64,000 nucleotides of DNA from contig NC_070562.1 of assembly GCF_026914185.1 (NCBI RefSeq), positions 5,828,001 through 5,892,000 of the forward strand, written 5' to 3'. A program made the translations under genes and the position numbers. This document shows, in pieces, positions 1 through 11,300 of the stretch (positions within the stretch are counted from its first letter, which is position 1; the number at the start of each line of letters is the position of its first letter). The notes beneath the pieces are model-generated. The model had not been told where the DNA came from. It made no database searches and worked only from the letters and a program-made list of their open reading frames with translations. This DNA is from Puccinia triticina (Eukaryota > Basidiomycota > Pucciniomycetes > Pucciniales > Pucciniaceae).

Positions 1-49
1 TTCTCACTTGGGATTTTGGATTGATCATGTTATTTTCTTGTTTTATCAG

Positions 50-1954
50 TGCTACTTTCTGAACCTACCAATCAGCCACAAAATGAACACCTCCAAGCAG
101 GCATATCCCCTCAAAAAGATCCAGATAAGGCACTCAGTTCAACTTCAAAAATTCTAGAGAGAACAGAAAAATTGATAGGATACAATTTAGCTTCTGGATT
201 TCAAAATTTGGGTCAGCAGGACATTATATAATTACACGCCTAAAAGTATCTCATGTGTGATTTTGATGCTGATTGAATTGATATATATTGGTTTAGAAAA
301 ATATGCATCATCAAGATTATTTTCTGAAGAAGGTGTAATTGTTGAGGTACTAGAGAAAGAACTAGAAGCAGGTACATCTTCACCAAACCAATATAATGGA
401 AAATTCACAGGAGAAAATTCTTATAATAAGGTTGGTTCAAAGGAGAAATATAATATTCAACTAAGTCCAACTGAGAATGCATATATCCAGAGACTAGCAT
501 CTATGTTTACCTCCCAGTTGTCCCATAAATGCCTGGATGATCCCAATTTCCCCAGTTATTTTGAGGTTATATCAAATTGGTATGATGATATATTCCTGAA
601 TACTAAAATAAATAGAAGAGCAGAAAAAAACCGATTTGGAAGCCTTGCAGCCATTCATTACAGCAATTTTGTGCAACCTATTGATGAATCAAAAAATAAA
701 TTCATTGGCAAGACATCTTTTTTTGGTCGCTGTAAAACTCTCACCAAGCTTCTGGTTTTCATCAACACTGCAATTCTCCGAGGATTCTCACCCAATCCTA
801 TTTCAGCAGAAGAAATCTTTTCTTCAAATATTCAGCTGATTAATTTGCTTGCAAATGAAATATACAATCCTGAATTTAGCCTCCCTGTATTAGGTGTGAT
901 AAAGGATGAAGAATATCCAATGGATGAAAGTGCATTTCAAGATATTCAAATTACTTTGATAAAATATCTAACTGAAAGGGACACATCGGATGGTTTTTCT
1001 TTTAAGAGTGCTCTACATATATTTCTCCAATTGAGTCATCAAAAAAATCCTCCTTTGGTCATGGAATTACTCAAAGGTGCATATGATAGGGAGGGTTATA
1101 CTATTTTGGAAACAATAATCAATCAGGAAATAGATTTCAAGACCAACAATTGGAGTAGAATCATTCCATTGAATCAAGCTCAAGAAAATGATTTTTTCCC
1201 AGCTGATTTCAAATTGATACATCCAAAAATCATCCCAGAAAAATACTTTGATGGAATTGAAAAATTTGGAGGAAAAGCTAGTGAGGTCTTTGATAGAATT
1301 GAATCTCTATATCAAACTTCTAATTTTCCTCATCGTGCGCCTTGCATCATAAGAAAGTTTAATGATATTACTGTTTACTTAGTAAAATCAAAAAATTCAA
1401 CTGGGAATTCAGAAGTACTGAAGGTCACAACCAAGTTATATCAACCCATTACAACTTTTGAATTCCTACGCAAATTCAAAAGTCTTCTAACATATTCACT
1501 CCACTGCCATAGTTTCTTGATGAAACATGTATATAAAAAATTAGGCAAGATTCAACCAATTGAAGAATCACAAAGCTTGTATCTTGACTGGATTAAAGGC
1601 CAATTCTTGGGATCAAAACAATTTCTGCCTATTTTTGGAATAGTTGCTCATGAAGTTCAACCACCACTTGACAATTCAAAATTTGGTGAAGCCCAAAGAT
1701 CAATAATCCAGTTCCTAAGTATGGATTATGCTTTTCAGAAGCTTCCACAGATATCAGTTCTTTTGATTCAACTTTGGTTCAAAGAAAATTATCCCAATCA
1801 ATGGAATGAATTTTTTTTCCATGATGAAAAGACCTTTTCAATGATTATGATAAATTTCATAGAACAGAGTGGAATTTGTTTTCAAGATTTCAAAAAGAAA
1901 TCCGGAGTTCAAGTCAAAAGGAAACTTGATCATTCAGGTTCTGAAAATGTGTAG
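50..1954 (+). CDS. Secreted-family protein copy 1, 3' part of gene (5' exons outside window)
   Basis: I read two exons, 50-211 and 297-1954, joined across an 85-nt intron (212-296) that starts GTCAGC and ends TTTAG. Both junctions are phase 1 and line up with the complete copy at 36395-39318, which shows that the first exons lie left of the window. The long last exon encodes about 550 residues with no domain I recognise. Blocks shared with the other copies include FGSLAAI, FVQPIDESKN, SLPVLGVI, YSLHCH and YLDWIKGQFLGS. The protein ends in a basic tail, FKKKSGVQVKRK, which resembles a bipartite nuclear localisation signal. The stop is TAG at 1952-1954. No lesion is visible in the part present. 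A Helitron-type end lies 75 bp downstream. Function unknown. Confidence 0.75.
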
Positions 1955-2028
1955 CTGTTCCAGAACCATTTATAGTGGCTATCCTATAGCAGTTTTTTGT
2001 TTAATTTTTTTGGGTTGACTAAAACAAA

Positions 2029-2056
2029 CTAGAGGACAAAGCAGCTTTGTCACCGC
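2029..2056 (-). mobile_element. Degenerate Helitron-type 3' terminus
   Basis: On the minus strand the sequence shows a GC-rich dyad, a short spacer and a terminal CTAG (2029-2032) followed by T, the arrangement of a Helitron 3' end inserted between A and T. It matches the clearer copies at 19072-19096, 60571-60595 and 62171-62195, but its hairpin is eroded. The element body would lie to the right. Confidence 0.45.
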
Positions 2057-2910
2057 AGGATTCAAACCCCTTCTTCCTCCTTGCTCCCCCCTCACTGCAT
2101 ATGTACAATTTTAATCTCTTTTCTTCCTTCAAACTTCTGTATTTCTCTTAAACACCACAAAACATCTCACATGTCTCCAGTCGCACCATATACTAACTTA
2201 AATAAGTCCCTCTCTATGAGGAGGGGGTAAGCCGTCCCGCAGGGACCCTCCAAAGGAGGTACTTATGTGCTATGTCGCTCTTTCCCGAGAGCATCAGGAA
2301 AATCAAGCTTTTTTTCAATCCACTGTACAGCCGCCATCTCTTATTGGGTGACTACAACATCACCCAACAAAATGAGGGGCTTATCCAGGAGAATCTCTGT
2401 GTCTCCTTCTTGAACTTGTGAGGGCCTTCAATTTCTGATTAATTGTGTGTTTTCCAATGTTCTTCCTCCAGAGACTGAAACAAAAAATCCTGTTCAACTG
2501 CCACATCTCATGGAACAAAGATTCTGCATGAAATACAGCAGTTGAAACAATTAATCAAAAAACATAAGAAACATTGCTACATAAATGTCTATATGCACTC
2601 ATGGGCTACAGTCATTGAAACAGCATGGTATTTTTCAGCACTGAATACAGTTTGAATGTGTGGAAGTTCCTGGAATTCAAGTTTAATGCCCAAGAGGAAA
2701 TAAAAAATTTGCTCAGCAGGATAGTGAAGGCAGCTGATGGGATGGAGATAAAAAAAGATTGTAGGTAAATGGATACCGCTTGGGTGGTCCCAGAAATGAA
2801 AACGAGACGGAAAAGCGTCCAGAGACAAGTGCGTGAGGTTGATTATGAAAAACTGCCCACCAAAAGCTGAAATGCACTCAGGTAACAGAGTCAAATTAGC
2901 ATATAATTAG
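2057..2910. other. Intergenic, no gene seen (except hairpin at 2203-2272)
   Basis: Open frames here are short and have no domain-like content. The stretch after the Helitron-type end is pyrimidine-rich. The only ordered structure is the hairpin listed separately. It may be the body of a nonautonomous Helitron, but I could not find its 5' end. Confidence 0.5.
2203..2272. repeat. Y-shaped hairpin repeat, locus 1
   Basis: An outer stem (ATAAGT near 2203, ACTTAT near 2268) encloses inner CCTCC/GGAGG stems. The layout resembles the loci at 2911-2966 and 7737-7798, so it is probably one family of short non-coding elements. Confidence 0.5.
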
Positions 2911-2966
2911 ACGCAAGTCCCTCCTTTGGAGGTTGCTGCGCTCCCCCAAGGAGGGACAAGGAGGGA
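2911..2966. repeat. Y-shaped hairpin repeat, locus 2
   Basis: AAGTCCCTCCTTTGGAGG is followed by a GC-rich loop and CCAAGGAGGGAC. The inner CCTCC/GGAGG hairpin and outer TCCCTCC/GGAGGGA pairing repeat the pattern of the loci at 2203 and 7737. Confidence 0.5.
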
Positions 2967-3897
2967 AATTAGCTGAGTTAGCACCATGTACTGTTTCATG
3001 ATGACCTTCTAGGGTCAGATGCATCCCCAAATAAAACCTCTTTAAATGCTAAAAAAAGGGCCTGAGAACCCACACATGCTGATCTTGCAATGATTGTCCC
3101 ACCCACCCGCCTTCTTGGTGCAAGAATGCCTCCTTGGCCTTCAGTTACCCCTCCCAATGACCGCCAATGTAATAGGTCATCAAAGGGAGAACCCAGTGGC
3201 CATTGAGAGGACTCTCCTCCTCTTGATGTGTGGCCATACCAACCATTGAAGGGATTGAAGACTCCATTCAATGGCCAGTTTCCTTGTCAAGCATGTACAA
3301 GCACCAAGGATTCTGCCCAGTGGGAAGGAATCATTCTTGGCAAGCATGTATGTGCAGGTTATTGGGGAGCAACATTGACAAGGATGCAGACTAGCTGGTG
3401 AATTGTAAGGAGCAATATCCCCCCCCGGGCCCAGAAAGGCAAGTGAATTACAAGGAGCAATATTCTCGCCGGGCCCAGCAAGGTAAGATACCTTCTGCCA
3501 TCCATCCAGCCAATACACATAGCTGCTGTCCGCCTGGAGCAGCCTTCCTTGGCTAGCTGGTACGGACTGCTCCATAGTGGAATCCTTCCCAATGTGCAGG
3601 TGCTCACCAAATAACACTCATCCCGGTGTAGATAAGGTGTACCCGCCGGCCAAGCCGCAGATTCCATTTTCCTTTTTGTGAAGAATTGAATAAAACTTCT
3701 CTAATTCCAAAAAGAGAGGCAGTTGCCATGGCTGATTGTCCACCACTAGACCCTTCCCACACTCAGGCGGCTTGGGGAGTTGTAGGGACAACTCCTGGGT
3801 CTCCTAGGCAATCTTAACAATTTAGGACTGCAAAGAGAAACTCACAACGGCCAAATATCACAAGGGATATTCAGCCCAAACCTATGTGGAACAGTAG
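2967..3897. other. Intergenic, degenerate repeat DNA
   Basis: No gene seen. Around 3175-3290 the sequence has dyads of the type GGTCATCAA / TTGATG and GGCCATTGA / CAATGGCC that resemble, in degraded form, the palindromic repeats of the nested element at 41948-42942. Minus-strand open frames of about 100-145 codons cover the stretch but look like repeat sequence, not genes. Confidence 0.45.
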
Positions 3898-3916
3898 CAA
3901 GGGGATTGGATTAATA

Positions 3917-4330
3917 GGAAATCTGCCAAATTAACCCCCCTGTTCCACAAGGTGTCACTGAGGTTTGCTAATGCCGTGAAGCTCAGAATATTTTTTAAAG
4001 AGTGTATTCTTGTGGCAGAAAAAAATTGGGGCCATTTGGAGCACCATAGATAAGGTTTTGGGGGTTTGCCTTAGTAGGAAATCCGCCAAATCTGCCCCCG
4101 GCTACACAAGGTGTCCCTGAGGTGTGCTAATTCCGTGAAGCTCAGCAAATCTTTTAAAGAGTGTATTCTTGTGGCAAAAAAAAATTGGGGCCATTTGGAG
4201 CACCATAGATAAGGTTTTGAGGGATTTCCTATTAAGGAAATCCACCAAATTAACCCCCCTGTTCCACAAGGCCTTCCTGATGTTTTCTACTGCTTTAAAT
4301 CTCAACATATTTCCTAGACAGTTTATCTAG
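3917..4330. repeat. About 159-bp tandem repeat, 2.5-3 units
   Basis: The phrase AGGAAATCYGCCAAA recurs near 3917, 4077 and 4236, and GTGTATTCTTGTGGCA at 4002 and 4161, giving a period of about 159 bp. The third unit is more diverged. No coding content was seen. Confidence 0.8.
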
Positions 4331-4857
4331 ATTGGTGTAAAATTTTGAGCGCATTTGGGTGCACTAATGAGGAGAAATAATTATTTATCTATTTTCTGGC
4401 ATTTTTTGCAAAATTAAAATCCCAACTCCTGTTTGGGATTGCAGAATTACAATTCCGACTCTCAAAATGCCCCCGGGTCAAAAGGCGGTCACAAGGACCC
4501 GGGGAAGACGCCCTGAAGCGGTCCGCGCGACGTAAACTGTGTTTGGGAGTCGATTTTGTAATTTGAGGGAGTCAATTTCTCAACCCCCTTTTTTGACCCT
4601 GCTGATGTTATAAATCAGCAAGCCTTCCCAGCCGAATTGGCTGGGACCATGGGAGAAACTTTATTTTGGTCTTGCTGATTTTGGCCCTACGTGAACCGTC
4701 CTAATGCAAACAATTTTTAAAAAAAAACCTCTCAAAATTTCACATAAAAGGTCGCGGGGCGGCGCAGCCACCCTTAAACCCTAGTTTACATTAACAGGCT
4801 GAGCTAACTTAGCTGCATATACATACACGGCAGGGGTGCTTCCTGGCCTGCCAGTTT
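4331..4857. other. Intergenic, no gene seen
   Basis: Mixed composition with one GC-rich dyad (CCCCGGGTC near 4471, GACCCGGGG near 4496). No open frame with coding character. Confidence 0.5.
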
Positions 4858-5090
4858 GTGGAGACAACGGGATCACTGGATACGTGAAACCCACATGGAA
4901 TTCACTTCTCCCCCCGTTGTCTCCACCCTCCCGTGGAAAATGGGTGGAGACAACAGGAAAGCCCATTGTCTCCACCTGCCCGGGATTTCCTCGTCATTCC
5001 AATGGGGAAAATGACGAGGATTCCACGGCTGCCTCTGGGATCCTGGTGGAAACTGTTCCCGTGAGTTCCTTGTTGTTCTCAACAACAAGG
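4858..5090. repeat. Cluster of four consecutive hairpins
   Basis: Four separate perfect inverted repeats stand side by side. GTGGAGACAACGGG (4858-4871) pairs with 4913-4926. GTGGAGACAA (4944-4953) pairs with 4966-4975. CCTCGTCATT (4989-4998) pairs with 5010-5019. CCTTGTTGTT (5068-5077) pairs with 5081-5090 across a 3-nt loop. The first hairpin holds a further GTGAA/TTCAC pair. The first two share the GTGGAGACAA stem; the others differ, so this is not a simple tandem duplication. Confidence 0.75.
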
Positions 5091-5730
5091 AGCCCATGGA
5101 TGCCCTTGCATTGCCGGTGTTAGGGCTATTTCATTGATATCAGCTGGCTTATGTGCGTTTTGAGGACAATCAACGGCTCCCAAGGAAAGCGACAAATTGA
5201 TCCCCAGCCCCGCCACCCCGCCCTCTGACCCTTCAGTTCCACTTCCTCACGGCCCCCGGAGGCTCACCTTCACACCATCAACCCCACACGCCTTTCTTCC
5301 CACCCCGACCCACACCCACCCACCATGGCCGCCCCTTGCCCCTCCTCCTGTGACTCAGCTGGATCCAGAAAGCATGCGGGCAGCAAATAACAATCAAGTC
5401 GCTGGCAAACAGCACCAGCCTGCGTCCGGGGCAGTGGGCCAACAACCTCCTCAAGCTAACGTGCGAGTCCGCCTTCTAGTGCCCCCGGCAGCTTGCTAAG
5501 GGCTGAGAGGACTGTCTGCAGCCACCTTGTGATTTGTTTTTGTTTATCTATTTATCCCTTTTTTTGATGTTTTTACGATGATATGCAATGCAGCGTGTGG
5601 TACCCTGGTGGTACCACATTCTGCAATATTACCTGCGTTTTTGATCTGCTCCGCCCCCCCCCCCCCCCCCCCCCCGGGTTACCTAACTGAATCACATGTT
5701 GTGGGCCAGACCCGCCCGTGGGCAACAATG
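5091..5730. other. Intergenic with a 22-C homopolymer
   Basis: Pyrimidine- and proline-codon-rich open frame (about 5197-5499) without an ATG or recognisable domain. A run of 22 C residues stands at 5654-5675; its length may be unreliable because sequencing often miscounts such runs. Confidence 0.5.
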
Positions 5731-6390
5731 GGCCACTACACTACGCTACGCTACGGGCCAATATCTGTTAGTGTATCCGTGGTTATTTGGCGAGACAATT
5801 GGGGTATTGTTATCCCCAATTATAGCCCAATACACTAACAGTTAGTGTATCCAAAGTTTCTCATTGAAGATCTTGGGTATTGTTATCCAGAATACACTCA
5901 AAATACACTAACAGGTAGTGTATTTATTTTGGATAACCAACATTTCCCTGAAAGTTAGTGTATCAGAGTTAGGATAACAATCTTCTGCACTACAGTATCT
6001 GTCATTTCATGGTTTTTAGCCTCTAGAAAATGATTTTCAAAACATCATGTCCCAGATTTATTTTTTTTGTAACACAAAACCAACTTTACTACCAAAAATA
6101 TCAATACACTGAAAGTAATTTTATCATTAATTGCAGAGATAAACCAACAGTTATTGTATTTGTTATCAGGAATAACAACAGATAACAATCATGAAACTAG
6201 GATTTGGTTATTGTTAACCTGGCATATTTCAGCTACACTAACAATACAATAACAGCCAAAAAGAATAACATCAAGAAGATGTATTGTTATTGCAATAAAA
6301 TCAAGGATAACAGTATTATTTGTGTAGTGCAGTGGAAAAAACTAACAATACACTACACTAACAATACAGTTAGTGTATCAGCCCACCGTT
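5731..6390. repeat. AT-rich element with repeated GTTAGTGTAT dyads (possible MITE)
   Basis: The dyad ATACACTAAC / GTTAGTGTAT recurs at least five times, and TAACAATAACA-like words are frequent. CCACTACACTAC near 5734 and GTAGTGCAGTGG near 6324 could be imperfect terminal inverted repeats of an element of about 600 bp. Related TAAC-rich stretches occur near 35480-35940 and 46300-46570. No target duplication resolved. Confidence 0.4.
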
Positions 6391-6516
6391 GCCGTGGGTA
6401 TCATGGCGAATCCTCGGGGAGTCCAGGGTTGAAGGACCCGTGATCCACCTGTGGGCTCAACCTTCACATCGGGATCATAGGGATATTGAACAAGTGAAAA
6501 GAAAGGTCCGAGTGAA

Positions 6517-6610
6517 GTGGGTGTTGAACCCACAACCTTGCATACTGTGAGAGTTGAACTCACATACTCAGCATTCATGAGTGATGCTTTAACCGTTGAG
6601 CTAAGTACAC
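6517..6610 (-). repeat. tRNA-Met-like unit with a second T-arm (possible SINE head)
   Basis: Read on the minus strand from 6610, the sequence folds like a tRNA. The acceptor GTGTACT pairs with AGTATGC near 6540, a D-arm contains AACGGTTAA, the anticodon stem AGCAT/ATGCT has a 9-nt loop holding CAT, and the T-arm is GTGAG-TTCAACT-CTCAC. The loop is two bases too long, so it is probably not a working tRNA. Directly downstream a second T-arm-like hairpin follows, GTGGG-TTCAACA-CCCAC (6517-6533). Two B-box-like units in tandem suggest a tRNA-derived repeat. Confidence 0.45.
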
Positions 6611-7736
6611 ATTGCTATGTTGCAGTTGAATACAGCAGATGTATGCTTATGATGATGTGTGGTGTTGCCTCCAATGGTGATTGGATGTGTAAGCAACAAT
6701 GTGTTAAGCAGTGCTAGATTGACACTTCAACAAGGGACCCACGGGGATTCCATGCGGAGCCAAAAGCTCCCGTGGAATCCTTGGGATGATCACAGGGTGG
6801 CCGCGTGAACCTCCCGGTGGTGACCCCGTGATTCCCTGGACCTCCAGCCACTGGTCCGACCTTGCGTGCGGCTACCACGCGCGGAGTCCTCGTGGACTCC
6901 ATGTGATTTCCCCGTGGACGGACTCCCCAGGTGTACATAATTCTCTCCAGGGAGCAAAGTGACCAAGCTTAGCGTCTCCAAAGGAGAGGTTTAGGACTAA
7001 AGTCAGATTCTTGGCCTGAGGCTGACAAAGTTTTTTGAAGAAAATGAGCAATTTTGCATTTACATTTATTTCAAATGATTAGCTCTACGGTTTTACTCCA
7101 AATCCCAGCTGACCATGTTGTAGCCCTTGATCTCAGCTATCTTGTACATCTTTTTTCAAGTATTCTCAACAAAAATTGGCTGCTCAGCAGCCATTCTTGT
7201 CAGGGCTGTTTCTGAGCAATGTGATGGACCCATCAGGCCACTTGCTGGTCAAGATTTGGACAGGTTCTCACAATTTTGGCTCACCAGACCTCCCAAGGCA
7301 GTTTTTTTACATCACAATTATTTCCAAGGGATGAAGATACAACTTTGATGGGATACATGTTGACATGTACAACAAGGAGCTGATTCTAATGGTACTGGAG
7401 GCTGTGAAGAAATCCAAGGGGTATGTGTTACAAGTCAGAGCAAGATTGCATACCACATAGACATACTATGTACTTAGTTATCAATCAAACCTAACCTTGT
7501 GATATCGCATAGACCTAAACCTAACCTTGTATCTAGTCTATATCTATCCACCCGGCCCGGCTCCCTTCTCTCTCCTCATCGAGATTGGAGACCGGACCCG
7601 GGAGTGTGGAGAGCTTACATACAGGACTACTATCACATAGCCACCTTGAGCTTCTTATAGTATGCGGTGATATGTGGATTAGAAGGATTTTTCGGCCATT
7701 TGGCTGGGCAGCCTCGGCCAAATGTCGGACATTAGG
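6611..7736. other. Intergenic, no gene seen
   Basis: Includes a GC-rich dyad-bearing part (about 6720-6940, repeated GGAGTCC and CGTGG words) and a less ordered part to 7736. Possible remnants of repeats, but no LTR pair or coding frame could be established. Confidence 0.45.
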
Positions 7737-7798
7737 CACAAGTCCCTCCCGCATACGGGAGGATGCTCGCGCCCCGCAAGCACAGGGAGGGACTTGTG
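7737..7798. repeat. Y-shaped hairpin repeat, locus 3
   Basis: CACAAGTCCCTCCC (from 7738) pairs perfectly with GGGAGGGACTTGTG (7785-7798). Inside lies CCTCCC..GGGAGG. Best-preserved member of the family at 2203 and 2911. Confidence 0.65.
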
Positions 7799-7907
7799 TC
7801 AAGTTCGCAAAGTGACCTCCGCAGGAGGGGATCAAGGTTCCTGCGTCCCCCCTCCACAAAGAGAGGGACGTAAAGTTAGGCTATTGAGCATGCAGACAAC
7901 AACCCCA

Positions 7908-8330
7908 TGTAGTCGGGCAGGCTACAAGGCTATGAAAATGGGCCTGCGGCGGAGCAAAGCTACACGCGGCTAAATGACAAAGAAGAGGTGTCTGGATTTC
8001 CAACGACAGGGGGATGGATGCGGGAAACAGACATACAAGAGAGGCCCTTTTATAAGGGCCGACAATGGAAAAGAGAACCAAACAACAAGAAGAAAACAAT
8101 GAATGATAATTCAACGGTACAGACAATATGGGCGTGTACAGGTCACGCCTTGTCTGAGAAAAGAAAGAAGAAACGAAACCAACAACCCCTTGCGTGCAGT
8201 ACGCAGGGGCTTCGGCACCTCTAACTCCTGGCTTGTGCGGAGCCGGAGCCGGAGCCGGAAAAACCTAACACGCGTACAGCGCGCCCCTAGTATGGGCGCC
8301 TGTCGCGTAGCCAATTGTAGCACGGCTACA
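7908..8330 (-). repeat. 3' LTR of element B
   Basis: 423 bp, near-identical to 13604-14025. On the minus strand it contains TTATAAAAGGGCC, a TATA-like box. Confidence 0.95.
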
Positions 8331-8341
8331 ACCGCCCCCCC
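8331..8341 (-). other. Polypurine tract of element B
   Basis: On the minus strand a GGGGGGGCGGT run directly abuts the 3' LTR, next to the pol stop. This is where plus-strand DNA synthesis is primed in this family. Confidence 0.75.
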
Positions 8342-11300
8342 CTAGACAGGGGCTGCCCCAGCACCTTCCGGGAGCAGCTGGCCGTCAAAACGGACGCGTA
8401 TCTTCCGCGCCGGCTGAGCCGGGGTAGCCGGAGAATCAGTAACCGACGGGGCCGGAGGCCTTCCGGCGCCTTTAACCTTTTTAGCCTTTACCGGCTTAGA
8501 TAACTTTGCCACCGAAGTGGTCTTCTTAAGCAGGGCCTTGGCCACGCGGGCCTCAGCCTGCCGCTCCCGCTGAGCAATTGCGGGGGGCGTCGCCCACATC
8601 CCATTGACCACCAAAGATCGTAGGGACACCGGCTTCAAGCTATTTCCGTTCACGGGCCTCGAGTATTCATCGCCATTTTGGTCGTTAAGAATATAAGCAT
8701 TATTCGGCAAAATTGCCTTGATCTCGAAGGGGCCGAACCAACGTGGGCTGCCCTTCGTGTGCTCCTCGTTGCGAAGTTTAACAGATTGGCCCACAACAAG
8801 GGCGTCTACATCGCGAGCAAACCTAGTTTTATTATCGAAAGCGGCTTTATTGGCCTCGGCGCGAATGGCAGTATTACCTGCTGCCGCCAACCTGAGCTTA
8901 TTAAGCTCCTCAATCCTGGCAGCTAATTCATGCTCGCCAGGACAGGCCTCATCTGCGGCGACCATGCGTCGCTTATCACCCAACAGCCGTGGTTTTACAC
9001 CATAAACAAGCTCGAAGGGCGAGAACTTACTACTATCACTTGCGTGAATCCTAGTAGAGAATAGAGCAGCGGGGAGAAAATCCTCCCACCGTTTGGGGTC
9101 CCCAGTTGTATTCAGGCGGAAAAGAGCCTTCTCCAGGATACCATTAAACCGTTCACATTTCCCGTTGGTACGGGGGTGATAACCAGAAGTATTAAGCTTC
9201 TTAACTCCTGCCTTGGCCAAAAAGCTGGCAAACCCGGCAGACAAAAAGTTAGACCCGCGGTCCGTGAGGAATTCGCGAGGTAACCCAAAAGGGGTGATCA
9301 CATGATCAAACACGGCTTCTGCGATAGCATCTGCCGTAGCGTTTTTTAGAGGGATGGCTATTGGCCAGGATGTACAATGGTCGACAATAGTCAAGATCCA
9401 ATTGTATCCCGCCTTATAACTCTCCGGCATCTTAATGAAGTCGGAGGACCACCGCTCAAACGGCATCACCGCAGGCAAAGGGACCTGAAGTCCTGTTTCC
9501 TGCGACGCGTGCGCACGCTCATGCACTTGGCACGGCGCACAAGTGGCAATATAACTTTTAACATCCTCGTACCGTCTGGGCCACCAACCTCGGCCACGCA
9601 GCACCTGTAGTGTGCAGTCACGGCCACGGTGACCTAAATCATCATGAACCGCTCGAAGTAGATCGAACCGGTGTGCTAGCGGGATAAACGGTGAGCGTTC
9701 GAGCAGTCCGGGACGCCCCAGATAGATCAGGGTCTCGTCGTCCGAGTCATATTCAAAGGACTTCAAATTCTGCTCCGCTCTCATTACGAGCCCCTCGGGG
9801 ACCCAAGCTGGAATCTCCCTTTTATCAATCAAGTAAGGGATTATCAAAGGCCAATTGGTCTCATCAAGGACGTCGCCAATATCATCCACGAGTGATAAAT
9901 CACTCCGTCGGGACAGCGCGTCAGGAACAATGTTGTCAGCGCCTTTCTTATAACGGATTTCAATGTCCATTTCGGCGAACTCCTCCAGCCAGCGGCAGAG
10001 CCGCTTGGACGGGAGCTTCTGGCATTTCAAATAAACCAGGGACGCATGATCTGTATACACGATGGTTGTGACAACAGCGCCATCTAAATAAACATGCCAT
10101 TTCCGCCAAGCGTGGATAATGGCCAACAACTCCCGCTCTTGTGCCGGGTAGTTAATCTGGGCTTTGTTGAGCTTGCAGCTCTCGAAAGCAACCGGGTGCA
10201 GACGCTCATCGTCGCCATATTGCAACAGTACCGCGCCGACAGCAAAGTCTGACGCGTCAGTCTCCATAATGAAGGCCTTAGCTGTATCCGGGGTAAGGAG
10301 GATTGGTGTAGACACCAGAGCCTCTTTAAGAAAAACAAACGCCGCGTCATGGACGGGCAACCACAAGATCTTTTCGCGTTTCTTTACGCCTCCAGCCGTC
10401 AGGCCATGAAGAGGGGTAGCAATTTTCGCGAAGTTTTTAACATAACGGCGGTAAAACCCGCACAATCCTAAGAAAGCCCGGACGTCATAGACAGTCGTGG
10501 GGCGCGGCCAAGATTGAATACATTCAATCTTTTCTTTCATCGGACGGATCGTGTTAAATCCAACAACGTGGCCTACATACTGCATTTCACGCAAGCCAAA
10601 GGAGCATTTAGCTCCAGAACACTTCAACTCTTCGTCTCGAAGGACTTGGAGAACCGTGCGCACATGCTCGAGGTGCTCGACCTCGGACCTAGAGTACACC
10701 AGGATGTCATCCAAGTATACTTGGACGAACACATCGATGAATTCCCTCAAGATGTGGGTCATCATACGCTGGAAAGTACTGGGCGCATTAACCAAACCAA
10801 AGGGCATTACGAGCCACTCGAAGTGACCGTATTTAGTCCCGAACGCAGTTTTGGGTACATCATCAGGGGCTATCCTCATCTGATGGAATCCTTGCTGCAA
10901 ATCAATCTTGGAAAAGAACCTCGCGCCGCGAAGCGCATCAAAACACTCTTGAATTACCGGCAGCGGGTGCCTGCCTTTCTTTGTGACAGCATTCACCTGC
11001 CGGTAATCAACACACAGCCTTACCTTCCCGGAGGAAGGATTTTTAACAAATACAATCGGTGAAGACCACGCCGACGTAGATGGCCGGATAAATCCGGCAT
11101 CTTGAAGGCCATTAAGTCTCTCTTTCAGAGTACCCAGCAGAGCTGGCGACAGTTGTCGGACCGGCTGATAAATAGGCGCGGCCGTACCAGTATCAACAAG
11201 ATGCTTGATCACGCGTTTGCGTGTCGAGGCTTTAACAATGGGGGAAAAAAGGTCCGAGAACTCGGCTATTAGCGCACGAAGCTCTTCACCTAACTTCTCT

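Noticed and set aside
3180..3667. Minus-strand frames of 102-145 codons near 3180-3667
   Set aside because: They overlap each other in different frames, lack domain-like content and lie in dyad-rich repeat DNA.
5197..5499. Pro-rich 100-codon frame as a gene
   Set aside because: No ATG at its start, low-complexity pyrimidine-rich DNA, no domain or intron signals.
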